Positions 35,980 to 46,960 of a stretch of 64,000 bases of DNA are shown here, piece by piece. The notes under the pieces were generated by a model. The model made no database searches and was not told the DNA's origin. It saw nothing but the letters and a program-made list of their open reading frames with translations. Origin of the DNA: Sciurus carolinensis (Eukaryota > Chordata > Mammalia > Rodentia > Sciuridae); contig NC_062219.1 of NCBI RefSeq assembly GCF_902686445.1, positions 111,043,160-111,107,159 of the forward strand, read 5' to 3'. The number at the start of each line of letters is the position of its first letter. Position 1 is the stretch's first letter. Both the position numbers and the translations under genes were made by a program.

Positions 35980-36206
35980 GTCCGGGTGCAGTGTCACATG
36001 CCTGTAATTCTAACTACTGAAGAGGCTGAGGCAGAAGGATCATAAGTTCAAGGCCATCCACAGCAACTTAGCAAGATCCTTCCTCAAAATTTAAACAAAC
36101 AAACAAACAAACAAACAAACAAACGATTTAAGGGCTGGAGAATATACTCAGTGATAAAACACCCCTTAGTTCAAGTCCCCAGTACCAAAAAAAGAAAGAA
36201 AAGACG
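35980..36206 (+). mobile_element. Dimeric B1/Alu-like + ID SINE with an (AAAC)n linker
   Basis: B1 half ccgggtgcagtgtcacatgc to gatccttcctcaaaatt, a linker of eight aaac units at 36093-36124, then an ID half gggctggagaatatactcag to ccccagtacc. Confidence 0.87.
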
Positions 36207-36482
36207 ATGACCCAACAAACAACATCATACTTAGTGGTGAAACACTGGATGCTTTATCTCCTGAGATCAAGAATAAGAGAAAGATGGCCACTTGTTCCAC
36301 TTATATGTAACATTGTGCAGGAGGTTTTAGCAAAGATACTTAGACATAAAAAGAAACAAAAGACATCCATACTGCAAAGGAAGAGGTAAAATTATCTCTG
36401 TTTGTATATTACATGGTCTTATATATAGAACATACTTAAGAAACCCACTAAAAACTGTTAAACTAAACAAGCTCAACAATTT
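36207..36482 (+). mobile_element. Old LINE-1 fragment (ORF2 RT region), left part
   Basis: Translates to pieces of the ORF2 reverse transcriptase (VLAKILRHKKKQ, KLSLF-like, then VLYI) with many disruptions. It continues at 36663 after the inserted antisense SINE. Confidence 0.7.
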
Positions 36483-36662
36483 TGTTTTGTTTTCGTTTTT
36501 GTTTGAGGCTGGCACTTGAACCCTGAGCTACCTTTCCAGCCCTTTTGATATTTTATTTTGAAACAGGGTCTCAAGTTGTATATACTGGCCCCAAACTCAC
36601 AATCCTCCTGCCTCAGTCTCCCAAGGAGCTGAGATTATAGGCATATACTACCAAACATGGGA
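36483..36662 (-). mobile_element. Dimeric ID + B1/Alu-like SINE, antisense, inserted in an old L1
   Basis: gaggctggcacttgaaccct, then gaaacagggtctcaagttg and caatcctcctgcctcagtct; diverged. Confidence 0.82.
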
Positions 36663-37440
36663 AACTCTGAGTTTTGATGATACAAATGTACAGAAATCAA
36701 GCTGGTTTTGGTAAATTGGCAGTAAACACTCTAAAAATTAAATTAAGAAAACAGTGCAGTTTGCAGTAGAATCAAAAAGAACAAAATACTTTGAAATGAA
36801 ATAAATTTTACCAAAGACTTCTAAGATTTATATTGAAAATTACAAAATATTGTCAAAAGAAAGAAGGCCTAGATTAAAATAGATATCCTGCGTTCATTGA
36901 TTCAAATACTAATATTGTTAAGATGGTAGTATCTCCAACTTGATTTGTGGAATCCACCTGTATTTTGTAGAAATGAGCAAACTGATTTTATCATTCACAT
37001 GAAACTGTCAGATTCTGGCATGGAAATGACCCATTTTCTAGGCTATTAACAGGACTCAGAATAGATTAAACAGTCTTGACAAAGAACCAAGTCAGAGGAC
37101 TCATGCTTACTGGTTTCATTTCCTACAAGAATCAAGACAGAATGGTACTGACAAGAGGATAGATGTATTGGCAATGAACAAATGACCAGTTGGAATGAAG
37201 TGAAATTGAGAAACCAGAAATAAGCCTTCACATTTAGAGTCAATTGATTTTGACAAAGGTTTCAGAATAATTTAATGGGGGGAGAATAGTCATTGCAACA
37301 AATGGTGCTAGAACAACTGGATATTGACATACAAAAGAAAAAATTTGACACCTTCCTAACACAGTATACAAAGACTAAATCAATGTGGATCATAGAACTA
37401 AATGTAAAAACTCAGACTATAATAAATTACTAAAAGGAAA
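36663..37440 (+). mobile_element. Old LINE-1 fragment (ORF2 3' part), right part
   Basis: Continues the element at 36207; recognisable ORF2 C-terminal blocks include cattgcaacaaatggtgcta (the FNKWCWE region of young copies) near 37294 and the actaaatcaatgtggatcat block. Decayed. Confidence 0.7.
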
Positions 37441-37929
37441 TTCTGAATGCTTCACAAATAATACACTTTTCATAAGAACCCGAGAGTTTAGAGATAGAGG
37501 TAGAAAGGATGACGCAAACATTTTTCGAAGGTCTGTTGGTGAGGAGTGGAAAAGGGAACATGAAAGTGATCGGAAGGTCTTGTTACTGGATTGTGGGTAA
37601 GAATAGGAAAAAAATTATTTTATTGGGGAAATGTTACCTCTTGGTAGAAGTATACTTGACAAATTGTTTTAAATAATAGATTGAAGTATTGTTTAAATAT
37701 GTTCAAGTAATGGGTCTAAGCAAAAGAGGGGAAAGTCAACATTAATGAAAATGGAAAAAGAAAAGGTAAACATGAAGAGAATGGAAGATTATGTTACAAT
37801 TTCAAATTAACAAAAGAAAAAAAAAATGGACGCATTGGCAACATAACCAAACCAGTAAAAATAAAGGAAAAGGAAAAAAGAATGTAAGATAAATGCTAAA
37901 CATGAACTAAGAGAAAACAATAAAAATAA
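37441..37929. other. Unassigned segment with a charged open frame and a donor-like site
   Basis: Between two old L1 pieces. The stretch 37480-37600 translates to a highly charged sequence (REFRDRGRKDDANIFRR, then GEEWKREHESDRK) and is followed by tgg|gtaaga, a strong-looking splice-donor pattern. I do not recognise the protein and see no convincing acceptor or continuation. The remainder, 37600-37929, is A-rich and may be decayed L1. Confidence 0.3.
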
Positions 37930-38220
37930 ATTATATTGGTCATCACAATAAATGTCAATGGGTTGAATTCTTCAATTACAAGCTGACTTGTAAACAACAG
38001 CAAAAAATGGGAAGCTCAAAATTGTAAATAATGAACTGGATAAATAAATGTTAGCAGAAGAGGCAATATTAACATCATGCAAGGTAAGATTTAATATTAA
38101 AAGGTCCAAAAGGATAAAGAAGAATATTATATAATTATAGAAGACACAAATTTTGGCATAGTAGACCTTAACAGTAAATCAGCAAAATATCAATTTTGCT
38201 TAACCTCTTTTGTTAGAGTG
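37930..38220 (+). mobile_element. Old LINE-1 fragment (ORF2 endonuclease start)
   Basis: catcacaataaatgtcaatg then ggttgaattcttcaattac is a diverged form of the start of ORF2 in the young copies (42100-42170). Likely the 5' piece of the element that continues at 38225 with a large internal deletion. Confidence 0.65.
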
Positions 38221-38224
38221 ACCT

Positions 38225-39735
38225 CAACAATGAAAACTACAGAATACTGTTAAGAAAGAAATTGAAGAAGACTTTAGAATATGGAAAGATCTCCCATGTT
38301 CTTGGATAGGCAGAATTAATATTGTCAAAATGGCCATACTACCAAAAGTGCTATACAGATTTAATGTAACTTCTATTAAAATGCCAATGACAGTCTTCAT
38401 AGAAATACAAACAACAGTCATAAAATTCATTTGGAAAAATAAGAAGCCCAGAATAGCCAAAGCAATCCTCATCAAGAAAAGTGAAGCACGAAGCATCACA
38501 ATACCAGACCTTAAATTCTACTACAGAGCTATAGTAATAAAAACATCGTGGTATTGGCACCAAAGCAGACATGAAGACCAATGGTACAGAGTAGAAGACA
38601 GAGAGACAAACCCACATAAATAGTTATTTCATACTAGACAAAGGCACCATAAACATAAAATAGAGAAAAAAATAGCATCCTAAAGCTCAAGAAATAAAAT
38701 CAGGAATCAATAAATGGGATGATATCAAACTAAAAAGCTTCTTCACAGCAAAGGAAACAATCTAAAACATGAAGAGAGAGCCTACAGAATGGGTGAAAAT
38801 ATTTGCCACCTGCACCTCAGATGGAACATTTATCTCCAGGATATATAAAGAACTCAAAAAATATGAAAAAAATCCAAATAACCCAATCAATAAATAGGCA
38901 AAGGAACTGAACAGGCACTTCACAGAAGAAGAAATATGATCAGTCAACAAATATATGAAAAAATGTTCTACATCTCTAGCAGTTAGAGAAATGCAAATTA
39001 AGAGTATACTGAGATTTCATCTCACTCCAGTCAGAATGGCAGTTATCAAGAATGCAACTAACATTAAATTGGTGAGGATATGGGGGGAAAAGGTACACTC
39101 ATGCGTGGCTGGCGGGACTGCAAATTTGTGTAATCACTCTGGAAAGCACTTTGAAGATTCCTCAGAAAAACACCATTTGGAACCATCATTTGACTCAGTT
39201 ATCCTACTCCCTGGCAGATACTCAAAGGACTTAAAATCAGCATACCGTAGTGCATGGCCACATCAATGTTTATAGCAGCTCAATTCACTAAACTATGGTA
39301 CCAACCTAGGTGCCCTTCAGCAGATAAATAGATAAAGAAAATGTGGTATGAGGAATATTACTCAACTATGACATTTGCTGGTTAAATGGATGGAACTGAA
39401 GACTATTATGCTAAGTGAAATAAGCCAGTCTCAAAAAAAAAAAAAAAGACAATGTTTTCTCTGACATGTGGATGCTAACACACAATAAGGTGGGGGAGGA
39501 CAGAAGTTTATTGGATTAGAAAAAGAGGAATGAAGTGGAGGGAGGGAGAATGGGAATAGAAAGACAGTAGAATGAATCGGACATAACTTTCCTATGTTCT
39601 TTCATGAATACACAGCCAGTGTAACTCCACATTATATACAACCACAAGAATGGGAAGTTATACTCCATGTAAGCATAGTATGTCAAAATATACTCTACTG
39701 TCTGTGGACCTAAAAATAACAAATTTTAAAAAAAG
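38225..39735 (+). mobile_element. LINE-1 of intermediate age (ORF2 3' part and 3' UTR)
   Basis: Aligns by eye with 44440-45900 of the young L1 (gatctcccatgttcttggat, then ccatactaccaaaagtgcta), with moderate divergence. Its 3' UTR, 39445-39735, is different: gacatgtggatgctaacaca and gtcaaaatatactctactgt, without the telomere-like and purine tracts, and an A-rich end near 39722. An older subfamily than the copies at 10991, 40333 and 62466. Confidence 0.85.
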
Positions 39736-40316
39736 ATGCACTTACAACTTTATTTCCCTGGAATCTCAACATTTTTTTTCAATACGTTCACAGAACATTT
39801 ACAAAAATTCTTTGTGAATTGACCACAAAGATTACCATTACAAATTAAGAGTATATATTTAATAAGAATCAATTCACTGATGTCAATTCAATACAAATCT
39901 GAAAAATAATAAAACCCAATAATCTTAACTACTTGGAAATTAATTGCATTCCTAAATAATATTAGGATAAGGATTAATTTTTTAAAAAGCAATGAATAGC
40001 AATGAACAGTACAACCATCTATAGGACTTAATGAGAGCAATTGCAAATGTTGAAATAGGGGAAAACTTTAACCAACTTTGCCTGTGAAAATTAATAAAAT
40101 TAAAGGTCAGTGTAATAAGAAAGGAAAATGTAATTGAAGGACATTAAATATGTCAATTTACCCTAAATTAATTTTTAAAAAAGCTTTTGTGGAATTCTGT
40201 AAGAATATCCTTATATTTCTATGGGTGAAATAAATGTTCATATGTAGTTAGGGACAGGATAAAAAAGAGGAATAAGAATGTATATAAAGCCTGTGGTTTC
40301 ACTGAGGACTAATTAT
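39736..40316 (+). mobile_element. Ancient LINE-1, left half, split by the full-length L1
   Basis: AT-rich sequence with traces of ORF2, for example cttaactacttggaaattaa, which corresponds to the end of the endonuclease region. Probably continues at 46213 beyond the younger insertion. Confidence 0.5.
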
Positions 40317-40332
40317 AAAGATGAGTAAAACA
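40317..40332. repeat. Target-site duplication, left copy, of the second full-length L1
   Basis: aaagatgagtaaaaca, matching 46197-46212 (aaagattagtaaacca) with two mismatches. Confidence 0.8.
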
Positions 40333-40984
40333 GGGCGATCCAAGATGGCGGACTAGAAGGTGACTGCATCTCCTGTCGCTCCAGAACCCAGGATTCAAGA
40401 AGGGGAGGCATTGAGAGACTCGGACTAACATAGAGCCACGGAGTGAGTCTCCCCCACCGGGTGAAGCTCGGCACGGGCGGCAGGCCTGGACAGGGTCGGC
40501 TTCTCAGAGCAGGGCAGAGCAGCTAGAGTCTTCCCCAGGCAGCCTTGCTCCCTCTGGCAGCGGGCGCCTTCCACAGCCAGCTTCTTGGAGCAGGCGGCCC
40601 AGTGAGAGAGCCTTTCTGCGCAGAGCCAGCTCCAAGTCCCAGAGCCAGCGGCGAGCTCGGGCCTGCAGGCAACCTCTGGGACCAGGGCAGGGCAGCCAGA
40701 GACTACTCCAAGCAGCCCTGCTCCCTCTGGCGGCAGGCTCCTTCCACGGGCAGCTTCTCAGAGCAGAGAGCCCAGTGAGAGCCTTTCCACACAGAGCCAG
40801 CTCCAAGCCCTGGAACCAGTAGCAGGCTAGGGGCAGCTTTCTTCAAAAGCACTGCATTATCAAGTTCCTCCACGACTTCAGGCTACTGAAGGCTGGGAGG
40901 TGATATACTGGAAATCTGCAGGGACACTATAAGCCAATAGAGGAAATCTGCAATATCTTAGAGTCCCACTGATATCTGACCAAT
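40333..40984 (+). promoter_or_regulatory. L1 5' UTR / internal promoter, ~178-bp unit type
   Basis: GC-rich block starting gggcgatccaagatggcgga. The caagatggcgg motif is a good YY1 site at the position where other mammalian L1s carry one. The middle contains one and a half to two copies of a ~178-bp unit. The last ~160 bp (gcattatcaagttcctccac onward) match the other full-length copy. Promoter role inferred from position. Confidence 0.8.
40509..40830 (+). repeat. Tandem ~178-bp units in the L1 5' UTR
   Basis: gcagggcag at 40509 recurs at 40687; both units share ccctgctccctctggcgg-type, cttccac-g-cagcttct, cccagtgagag and cagagccagctccaag blocks. The second unit is shorter. Confidence 0.82.
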
Positions 40985-42034
40985 ATGAGAAAACAAGGGA
41001 AGAAAATGTCCCAAACAAACCTAGATACTATATCAATAAAACCCAATGACAGCACAGCAGAAGAAATGTCAGAAAGGGAGTTCAGAATGTACATAATTAA
41101 AACAATCAGGAAGCAAACGAGGAGATGAAAGAGCAAATGCAGGCATTGAAGGAGGAGATGAAAGAGCAAATGCAGGCATTAAATGATCGCACCAATCAAC
41201 AGTTAAAAGACCAAATACGGGAAGCAAGAGATCATTTCATAAAGAGTTAGAGATACTGAAAAAAACAAAAAAACAAACAAATTCTTGAAATGAAGGAAAC
41301 ATTAAACCAAGTTAAAAACTCCATAGAAAGCATAACCAATAGGATAGAACACCTGGAAGACAGAACCTCAGACATTGAAGAAAAAATATTTAACCTTGAA
41401 AACAAAGTTGGCCAAACAGAGAAGATAGTAAGAAATCATGAACAGAATCTACAAGAATTATGGGATATCATGAAAAGACCAAATTTAAGAATTATTGGGA
41501 TTGAGGAAGGCTTAGAGAAACAAACCAAAGGAATAGAACAATCTATTCAATGAAATAATATCAGAAAATTTCCCAAATTTGAAGAATGAAATGGAAAATC
41601 AAATTCAAGAGGCTTATAGGACTCCAAATATACAAAATTACAACAGACCCACACCAAGGCACATTATTATGAAAATACCTAACATACAAAATAAAGACAG
41701 AATTTTAAAGGCCGCGAGAGAAAAGAATCAAATTACATTCAGGGGGAAACCAATAAGAATATCAGCAGATTTTTCAAAACAGACCCTAAAAACTACAAGG
41801 GCCTGGAACAACATTTACCAAGCCCTGAAAGAAAACGGATGCCAACCAAGAATCTTATACCCAGCAAAACTTACTTGCAGATTTGACAACAAAATACCAT
41901 CCTTCCATGATAAACAAAAGCTAAAGGAATTTACAGAAAGAAAGCCGGCATTACAGAACATTCTCAGCAAAATATTCCATGAGGAGGAGATGAAAAACAA
42001 CGATGCAAATCAGCAACGGGAGGAACTAGCCTAA
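40985..42034 (+). pseudogene. L1 ORF1, frameshifted (second copy)
   Basis: Starts with the same MRKQGKK N-terminus as the copy at 16222. An early indel near 41100 removes or shifts part of the coiled coil, which has only two 33-bp units (41119-41184). The later coiled coil (41290-41553) and the RNA-binding plus C-terminal domains (41579-42034, with YRTPNIQNYNRPTPRHIIMK and ILYPAKLTCRFD) are in separate frames. ORF1 normally forms the trimeric L1 RNA-binding protein; this copy cannot. Confidence 0.9.
41119..41184 (+). repeat. Two 33-bp tandem repeats in the ORF1 coiled coil
   Basis: Two units beginning gaggagatgaaagagcaaat, against three units in the L1 at 10991-17922. Confidence 0.88.
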
Positions 42035-42083
42035 AGGAATAGCCAAATAAAGGAGAAACCAAATCATGTCAAAAAAAACAAAA

Positions 42084-45000
42084 ATGAGTCAAATGATTGG
42101 GAATATAAATCATATCACAATAATAGGCCCTGAATGTTAATGGCCTGAATTCATCAATCAAAAGACATAGACTGGAAGATTGGATTAAAAAGAAAATCCA
42201 ACAATAGGCTGCCTGCAAGAGACTCATCTCATAGAAAGAGACACCCATAGACTAAAGGTGAAAGGATGGGGAAAAACATACCATGCACACGGACACAGCA
42301 AAAAAGCTGGAGTATCCATCCTGATTTCAGATAATGTGGACTTCAAGCCAAAACTAGTCAGAAGGGACAAAGAAGGACATTACATACTGCTTAAGGGAAG
42401 CATAAATCAGCAAGACATAACAACCATAAATATCTATGCCCCGAACATTGGCTATCCATGTACGTCAAACAAATCCTTCTTAATTCCAGAAATCAAATAG
42501 ACCACAACACAATAATACTAGGCAATTTTAACACACCTCTCTCACCACTGGATAGATCTCCCAAACAAAAATTGAATAAAGAAACCATAGATCTCAATAA
42601 CACAATCAACAATTTAGACATAACAGATATATATAGAATATACCATCCAACAGAGAACGAATACACTTTCTTCTCAGTAGCACGTGGATCCTTCTCTAAA
42701 ATAGACCATATTTTATGCCACAAAGTTACTGTTAGCAAATACAAGAAGATAGAGTACTACCTTGTACTCTATCAGATCATAATGGATTGAAATTAGAAAT
42801 AAATGACAGAATAAAAAACAGAAACTTCTCCAATACCTGGAGATTAAATAATATGCTATTATATGATGAATGGATAACAGACGACATCAGGAGGGAAATA
42901 AAAAAAATTCTTAGAAGTAATCGAGAACAGAGGACACATCATATCAAAATCTCTGGGACACTATGAAAGCAGTACTTAGAGGAAGATTTATTTCATGGGG
43001 CACATTCAACAAAGAAGTAGAAATCAACAAATAAACGATTTAACGCTACAGCTCAAAGCCCTGGAAAAAGAAGAGCAGACCAACACCAAAAGTAATAGAA
43101 GACAGGAAATAGTTAAATCAGAGCCGAAATCAACAAAATTGAAACAAAAGAAACAATCGGAAAAATTAATAAAATAAATAGTTGGTTCTTTGAAAAAATA
43201 AACAAAATTGATAAACCCTTAGCCACACTAACAAAGAGAAAGAGGGAGAAAACTCAAATTACTAAAATTCGGAATGAACAAGGAAACATCACAGCAGACA
43301 CAACTGAAATACAAACATAATTAGAAGCTATTTTGAAAATCTATACTCCCAACAAAACAGAAAACCTCGAAGACATCAACAAGTTTCTAGAGACTTATGA
43401 ATTACCTAAACTGAACGAGGAGGACATACACAACTTAAATAAATCAATTTCAAGCAATGAAATAGAAGAGGTCATCAAAAGTCTACCAACAAAGAAAAGT
43501 TCGGGAACAGATGGGTTCTCAGCCGAGTTCTACAAAACCTTTAAAGAAGAGCTCATTCCAATACTCCTCAAAGTATTCCATGAAATAGAAGAGGAGGGAA
43601 CCCTCCCAAACTCATTCTATGAAGCCAATATCACCCTGATACCTAAACCAGACAGAGACACATCGAGAAAAGAAAATTTCAGACCAATATCCTTAATGAA
43701 CATCGACGCAAAAATTCTCAACAAAATTTTAGCAAATCGCATACAAATATATATTAAAAAGATAGTGCACCACGATCAAGTGGGTTTTATCCCAGGGATG
43801 CAAGGTTGGTTCAACATCCGGAAATCAATAAATGTCATTCACCATATCAACAGACTTAAAGTTAAGAATCACATGATTATTTCAATAGATGCAGAAAAAG
43901 CATCTGATAAAATACAGCATCCCTTCATGCTCAAAACACTAGAAAAAATTGGGGTAGAGGGAACATTCCTTAACATTGTAAAGGCCATCTACGCTAAGCC
44001 CATGGCCAATATCATTCTAAATGGTGAAAAACTGAAAGCGTTCCCCCTAAAAACTGGAACAAGGCAGGGATGCCCTCTTTCACCACTTCTATTCAACATC
44101 GTCCTTGAGACTCTAGCCAGAGCAATTAGACAAACCAAAGAAATTAAAGGGATACGAATTGGAAAAGAAGAACTCAAACTATCCCTGTTCACTGACGACA
44201 TGATTATATATTTAGAGGAACCTGGAAATTCCACCAGAAACTTTTAGAACTCATAAGTGAATTCAGTAATGTAGCAGGTTACAAGATCAATGCTCATAAA
44301 TCCAATGCATTTTTATACATAAGTGATGAATTTTCAGAAAGAGAAATTAGGAAAACTACCCCATTCACAATAGCTTCGAAAAAAATAAAATACTTGGGAA
44401 TCAATCTCACAAAAGAGGTGAAAGATCTCTACAATGAGAACTACAGAACACTAAAGAAAGAAATTAAAGAAAACTTTAGAAGATGGAAAGATCTCCCATG
44501 TTCCTGGACAGGCAGAATTAATATTGTCAAAATGGCCATACTACCTAAAGTGCTATACAGATTCAATGCAATTCCAATTAAAATCCCAATGATGTACCTT
44601 GCAGAAATAGAGCAAGCAGTTATGAAATTCATCTGGAAGAATAAAAAACCTAGAATAGCTAAAGCAATCCTAAGTAGCAAGAACGAAGCAGGTGGTATTG
44701 CAATACCAGATCTTCAACTCTACTACAAAGCAATAGTAACAAAAACGGCATTGTATTGGTACCAAAATAGACAGGTAGATCAATGGTACAGAATAGAGGA
44801 CATGGACACAAATCCAAATAAATACAATTTTCTCATACTAGACAAAGGGGGCCAAAAATATGCAATGGAGAAAAGATAGCCTCTTCAACAAATGGTGCTG
44901 GGAAAACTGGAAAACCATATGCAACAGAATGAAATTAAACCCCTATCTCTCACCCTACACAAAACTCAACTCAAAATGGATCAAGGATCTCGGAATCAGA

Positions 45001-45914
45001 CCAGAGACCCTGCATCTTATAGAAGAAAAAGTAGGTCCAAATCTTCAACTTGTTGGCTTAGGATCAGACTTCCTTAACAGGACTCCCATAGCACAAGAAA
45101 TAAAAGCAAGAATCAACAACTGGGATAGATTCAAACTAAAAAGCTTTCTCTCAGCAAAGGAAACTATCAGCAATGTGAAGTGACAGCCTACAGAGTGGGA
45201 GAATATCTTTGCCAACCATACTTCAGATAGAGCGCTAATTTCCAGAATCTATAAAGAACTCAAAAACTCTACACCAAGAATACAAATAATCCAATCAACA
45301 AATGGGCTAAGGAAATGAACAGACACTTCACAGAAGAAGATGTACAAGCAATCACCAGATATATGAAAAAATGTCCAACATCTCTAGTAATAAGAGAAAT
45401 GCAAATCAAAACTACCCAAAGATTCTGTCTCACCCCAATTAGAATGGCGATTACCAGGATTACAAGCAATGATAGGTGTTGGTGAGGATGTGGGGAAAAA
45501 GGTATACTCATACATTGCTGGTGGGGTTGCAAATTAGTGCAACCACTCTGGAAAGCAGTATGGAGATTCCTCAGAAAGCTTGTAATGGAACCACCATTTG
45601 ACCCAGCTATCCCACTCCTTGGCCTATACCCAAAGGACTTAAAATCAGCATACTACAGAGATACAGCCACATCAATGTTCATTGCTGCTCAATTCACCAT
45701 AGCCAGATTGTGGAAGCAACCTAGATGTCCTTCAATTGATGAATGGATAAAGAAACTGTGGCATATATATACAATGGAACATTAATCAGCCATAAAGAAT
45801 GATAAAATTATGACATTTGCAGGCAAATGGATGAAATTGGAGAATATCATGCTAAGTGAGATAAGCCAATCTCAAAAAACCAAAGGACGAATGATCTCGC
45901 TGATAAGCGGATGA
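42084..45914 (+). pseudogene. L1 ORF2, multiply disrupted (second copy)
   Basis: Same order as the other copy. The endonuclease part is split at about 42190-42260, 42460-42500 and before the SDH motif (near 42770). The longest open part, 43333-44247, is the reverse-transcriptase core, but the catalytic motif reads FTDD where the other copy has FADD. It is followed by a frame break near 44247-44390, then 44394-44879, 44860-45183 and 45537-45785. The stop codon is at 45912-45914. Non-functional. Confidence 0.92.
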
Positions 45915-45936
45915 TGATATATAATGGGGGGTGGGA

Positions 45937-45981
45937 GGGGTTAGTGTTAGGGTTAGGGTTAGGTTTAGGGTTAGGGTTAAG
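45937..45981 (+). repeat. Telomere-like TTAGGG repeats inside the L1 3' UTR
   Basis: About six units of TTAGGG with variants TTAGTG, TTTAGGG and TTAAGG, directly after the ORF2 stop region. Confidence 0.88.
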
Positions 45982-46028
45982 GAGGGGGGCAAGAATGGAG
46001 GAAGGAAGGACTGTATAGAGGGAAAAGA

Positions 46029-46049
46029 GGGGTGGGAGGGGTGGGGGGG
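46029..46049 (+). other. G-quadruplex-capable purine tract in the L1 3' UTR
   Basis: Four G-runs of three or more bases separated by single bases (ggggtgggaggggt, then a G7 run). The same tract occurs at 58912-58932 and, on the other strand, near 3367-3400, 11127-11147 and 62620-62642. Confidence 0.85.
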
Positions 46050-46196
46050 AAGGAAAAAACCATAGCAGAATGATTCAAACAACATTACCCTTTGTAAATT
46101 TATGATTACACAAATGGTATGCCTTGACTCCCTGTACAGAGAAACAACATGTATCCCATTTGTGTACAATAAAAAAAAAAAAACCTTAAAAAAAAA

Positions 46197-46212
46197 AAAG
46201 ATTAGTAAACCA
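46197..46212. repeat. Target-site duplication, right copy, of the second full-length L1
   Basis: aaagattagtaaacca, matching 40317-40332 with two mismatches. Confidence 0.8.
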
Positions 46213-46960
46213 AAATCCAAGAATAGAATCTAAGATATGTAAGAATTTTAAGATGTGACAAGTTTCCTAAAAGAGAAAAATGCATATTAATGGTACTGTA
46301 CCAATGCTACTGACTGCTAAGGAGAAAATAAAACTGAACTTGGAATATGACCACATGCATATAAATTCTAAATGGATTAAAGATTAAAAACCAAAAGGAA
46401 TAAAACTTAAAATCTGAAAAGAAAACTTATAACTTTACATATATATTATATAGGTGTGGAGAAAAGTCATCTCAAATAAAAAATTATATTTTACAATGTA
46501 AAAATGTTAAAACTCTTCTATGGCCAAAGATGCCCTCCATTGAGGACTGAAGGGCTATTTTTCACTCAAATGACAGAAGGAAAATATGAAAGAGCCCTTT
46601 TAAATTAGCAAGAATCATACCACCCAGTTGAAAAATGGGCAAAAGATTAAAATAGAGAATAAATATAAAGGGTATCCAGATAACTGACAACATGAAAAAA
46701 ACAATTAAATTGTTTGATAGGAAAAATAAATTTTCAGTTACAGTGATATCATTTTATATTCATTAGACTTTTCCCACGGCAGAAATCTGAATCAAAATGT
46801 GTGCCCATCAACAGGATTGGTTGGAACGTTTTGGTATATACATGCCATAAAATATGGTGCAGTCCTTACAAAGAAATCTGAGCCATACCAGTAGGCTTCT
46901 AGGGATTTTTCTTTCCCATCAACTAAGAAACATGACCAGAACCCTTTCCTAGAAAGAAAA
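46213..46960 (+). mobile_element. Ancient LINE-1, right half
   Basis: Contains diverged ORF2 C-terminal blocks (aaattctaaatggattaaag near 46366, gaaaaatgggcaaaagatta, then cccatcaacaggattggttg near 46804). Probably the continuation of 39736-40316. Confidence 0.65.

Larger units (their letters stand above)
40333..46196 (+). mobile_element. Second full-length LINE-1, sense to SUPT3H, 5.9 kb
   Basis: Complete L1 with a 5' UTR of about 650 bp, ORF1, ORF2, a 3' UTR with telomere-like and purine tracts, and an A-rich tail, flanked by an imperfect 16-bp duplication. Both ORFs carry several frameshifts or stops. The two mismatches in the duplication suggest it is somewhat older than the copy at 10991. 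Its central 5' UTR is unrelated to that copy. It sits in the transcribed orientation of SUPT3H inside an intron. Confidence 0.94.

Noticed and set aside
40504..40806. Open frames of 77-100 codons on both strands
   Set aside because: Same reason: the GC-rich L1 5' UTR with tandem units.
45937..45981. Interstitial telomere or chromosome-fusion scar
   Set aside because: The run is short, lies inside an L1 3' UTR, and recurs at the same place in two other L1 copies, so it is part of the element.
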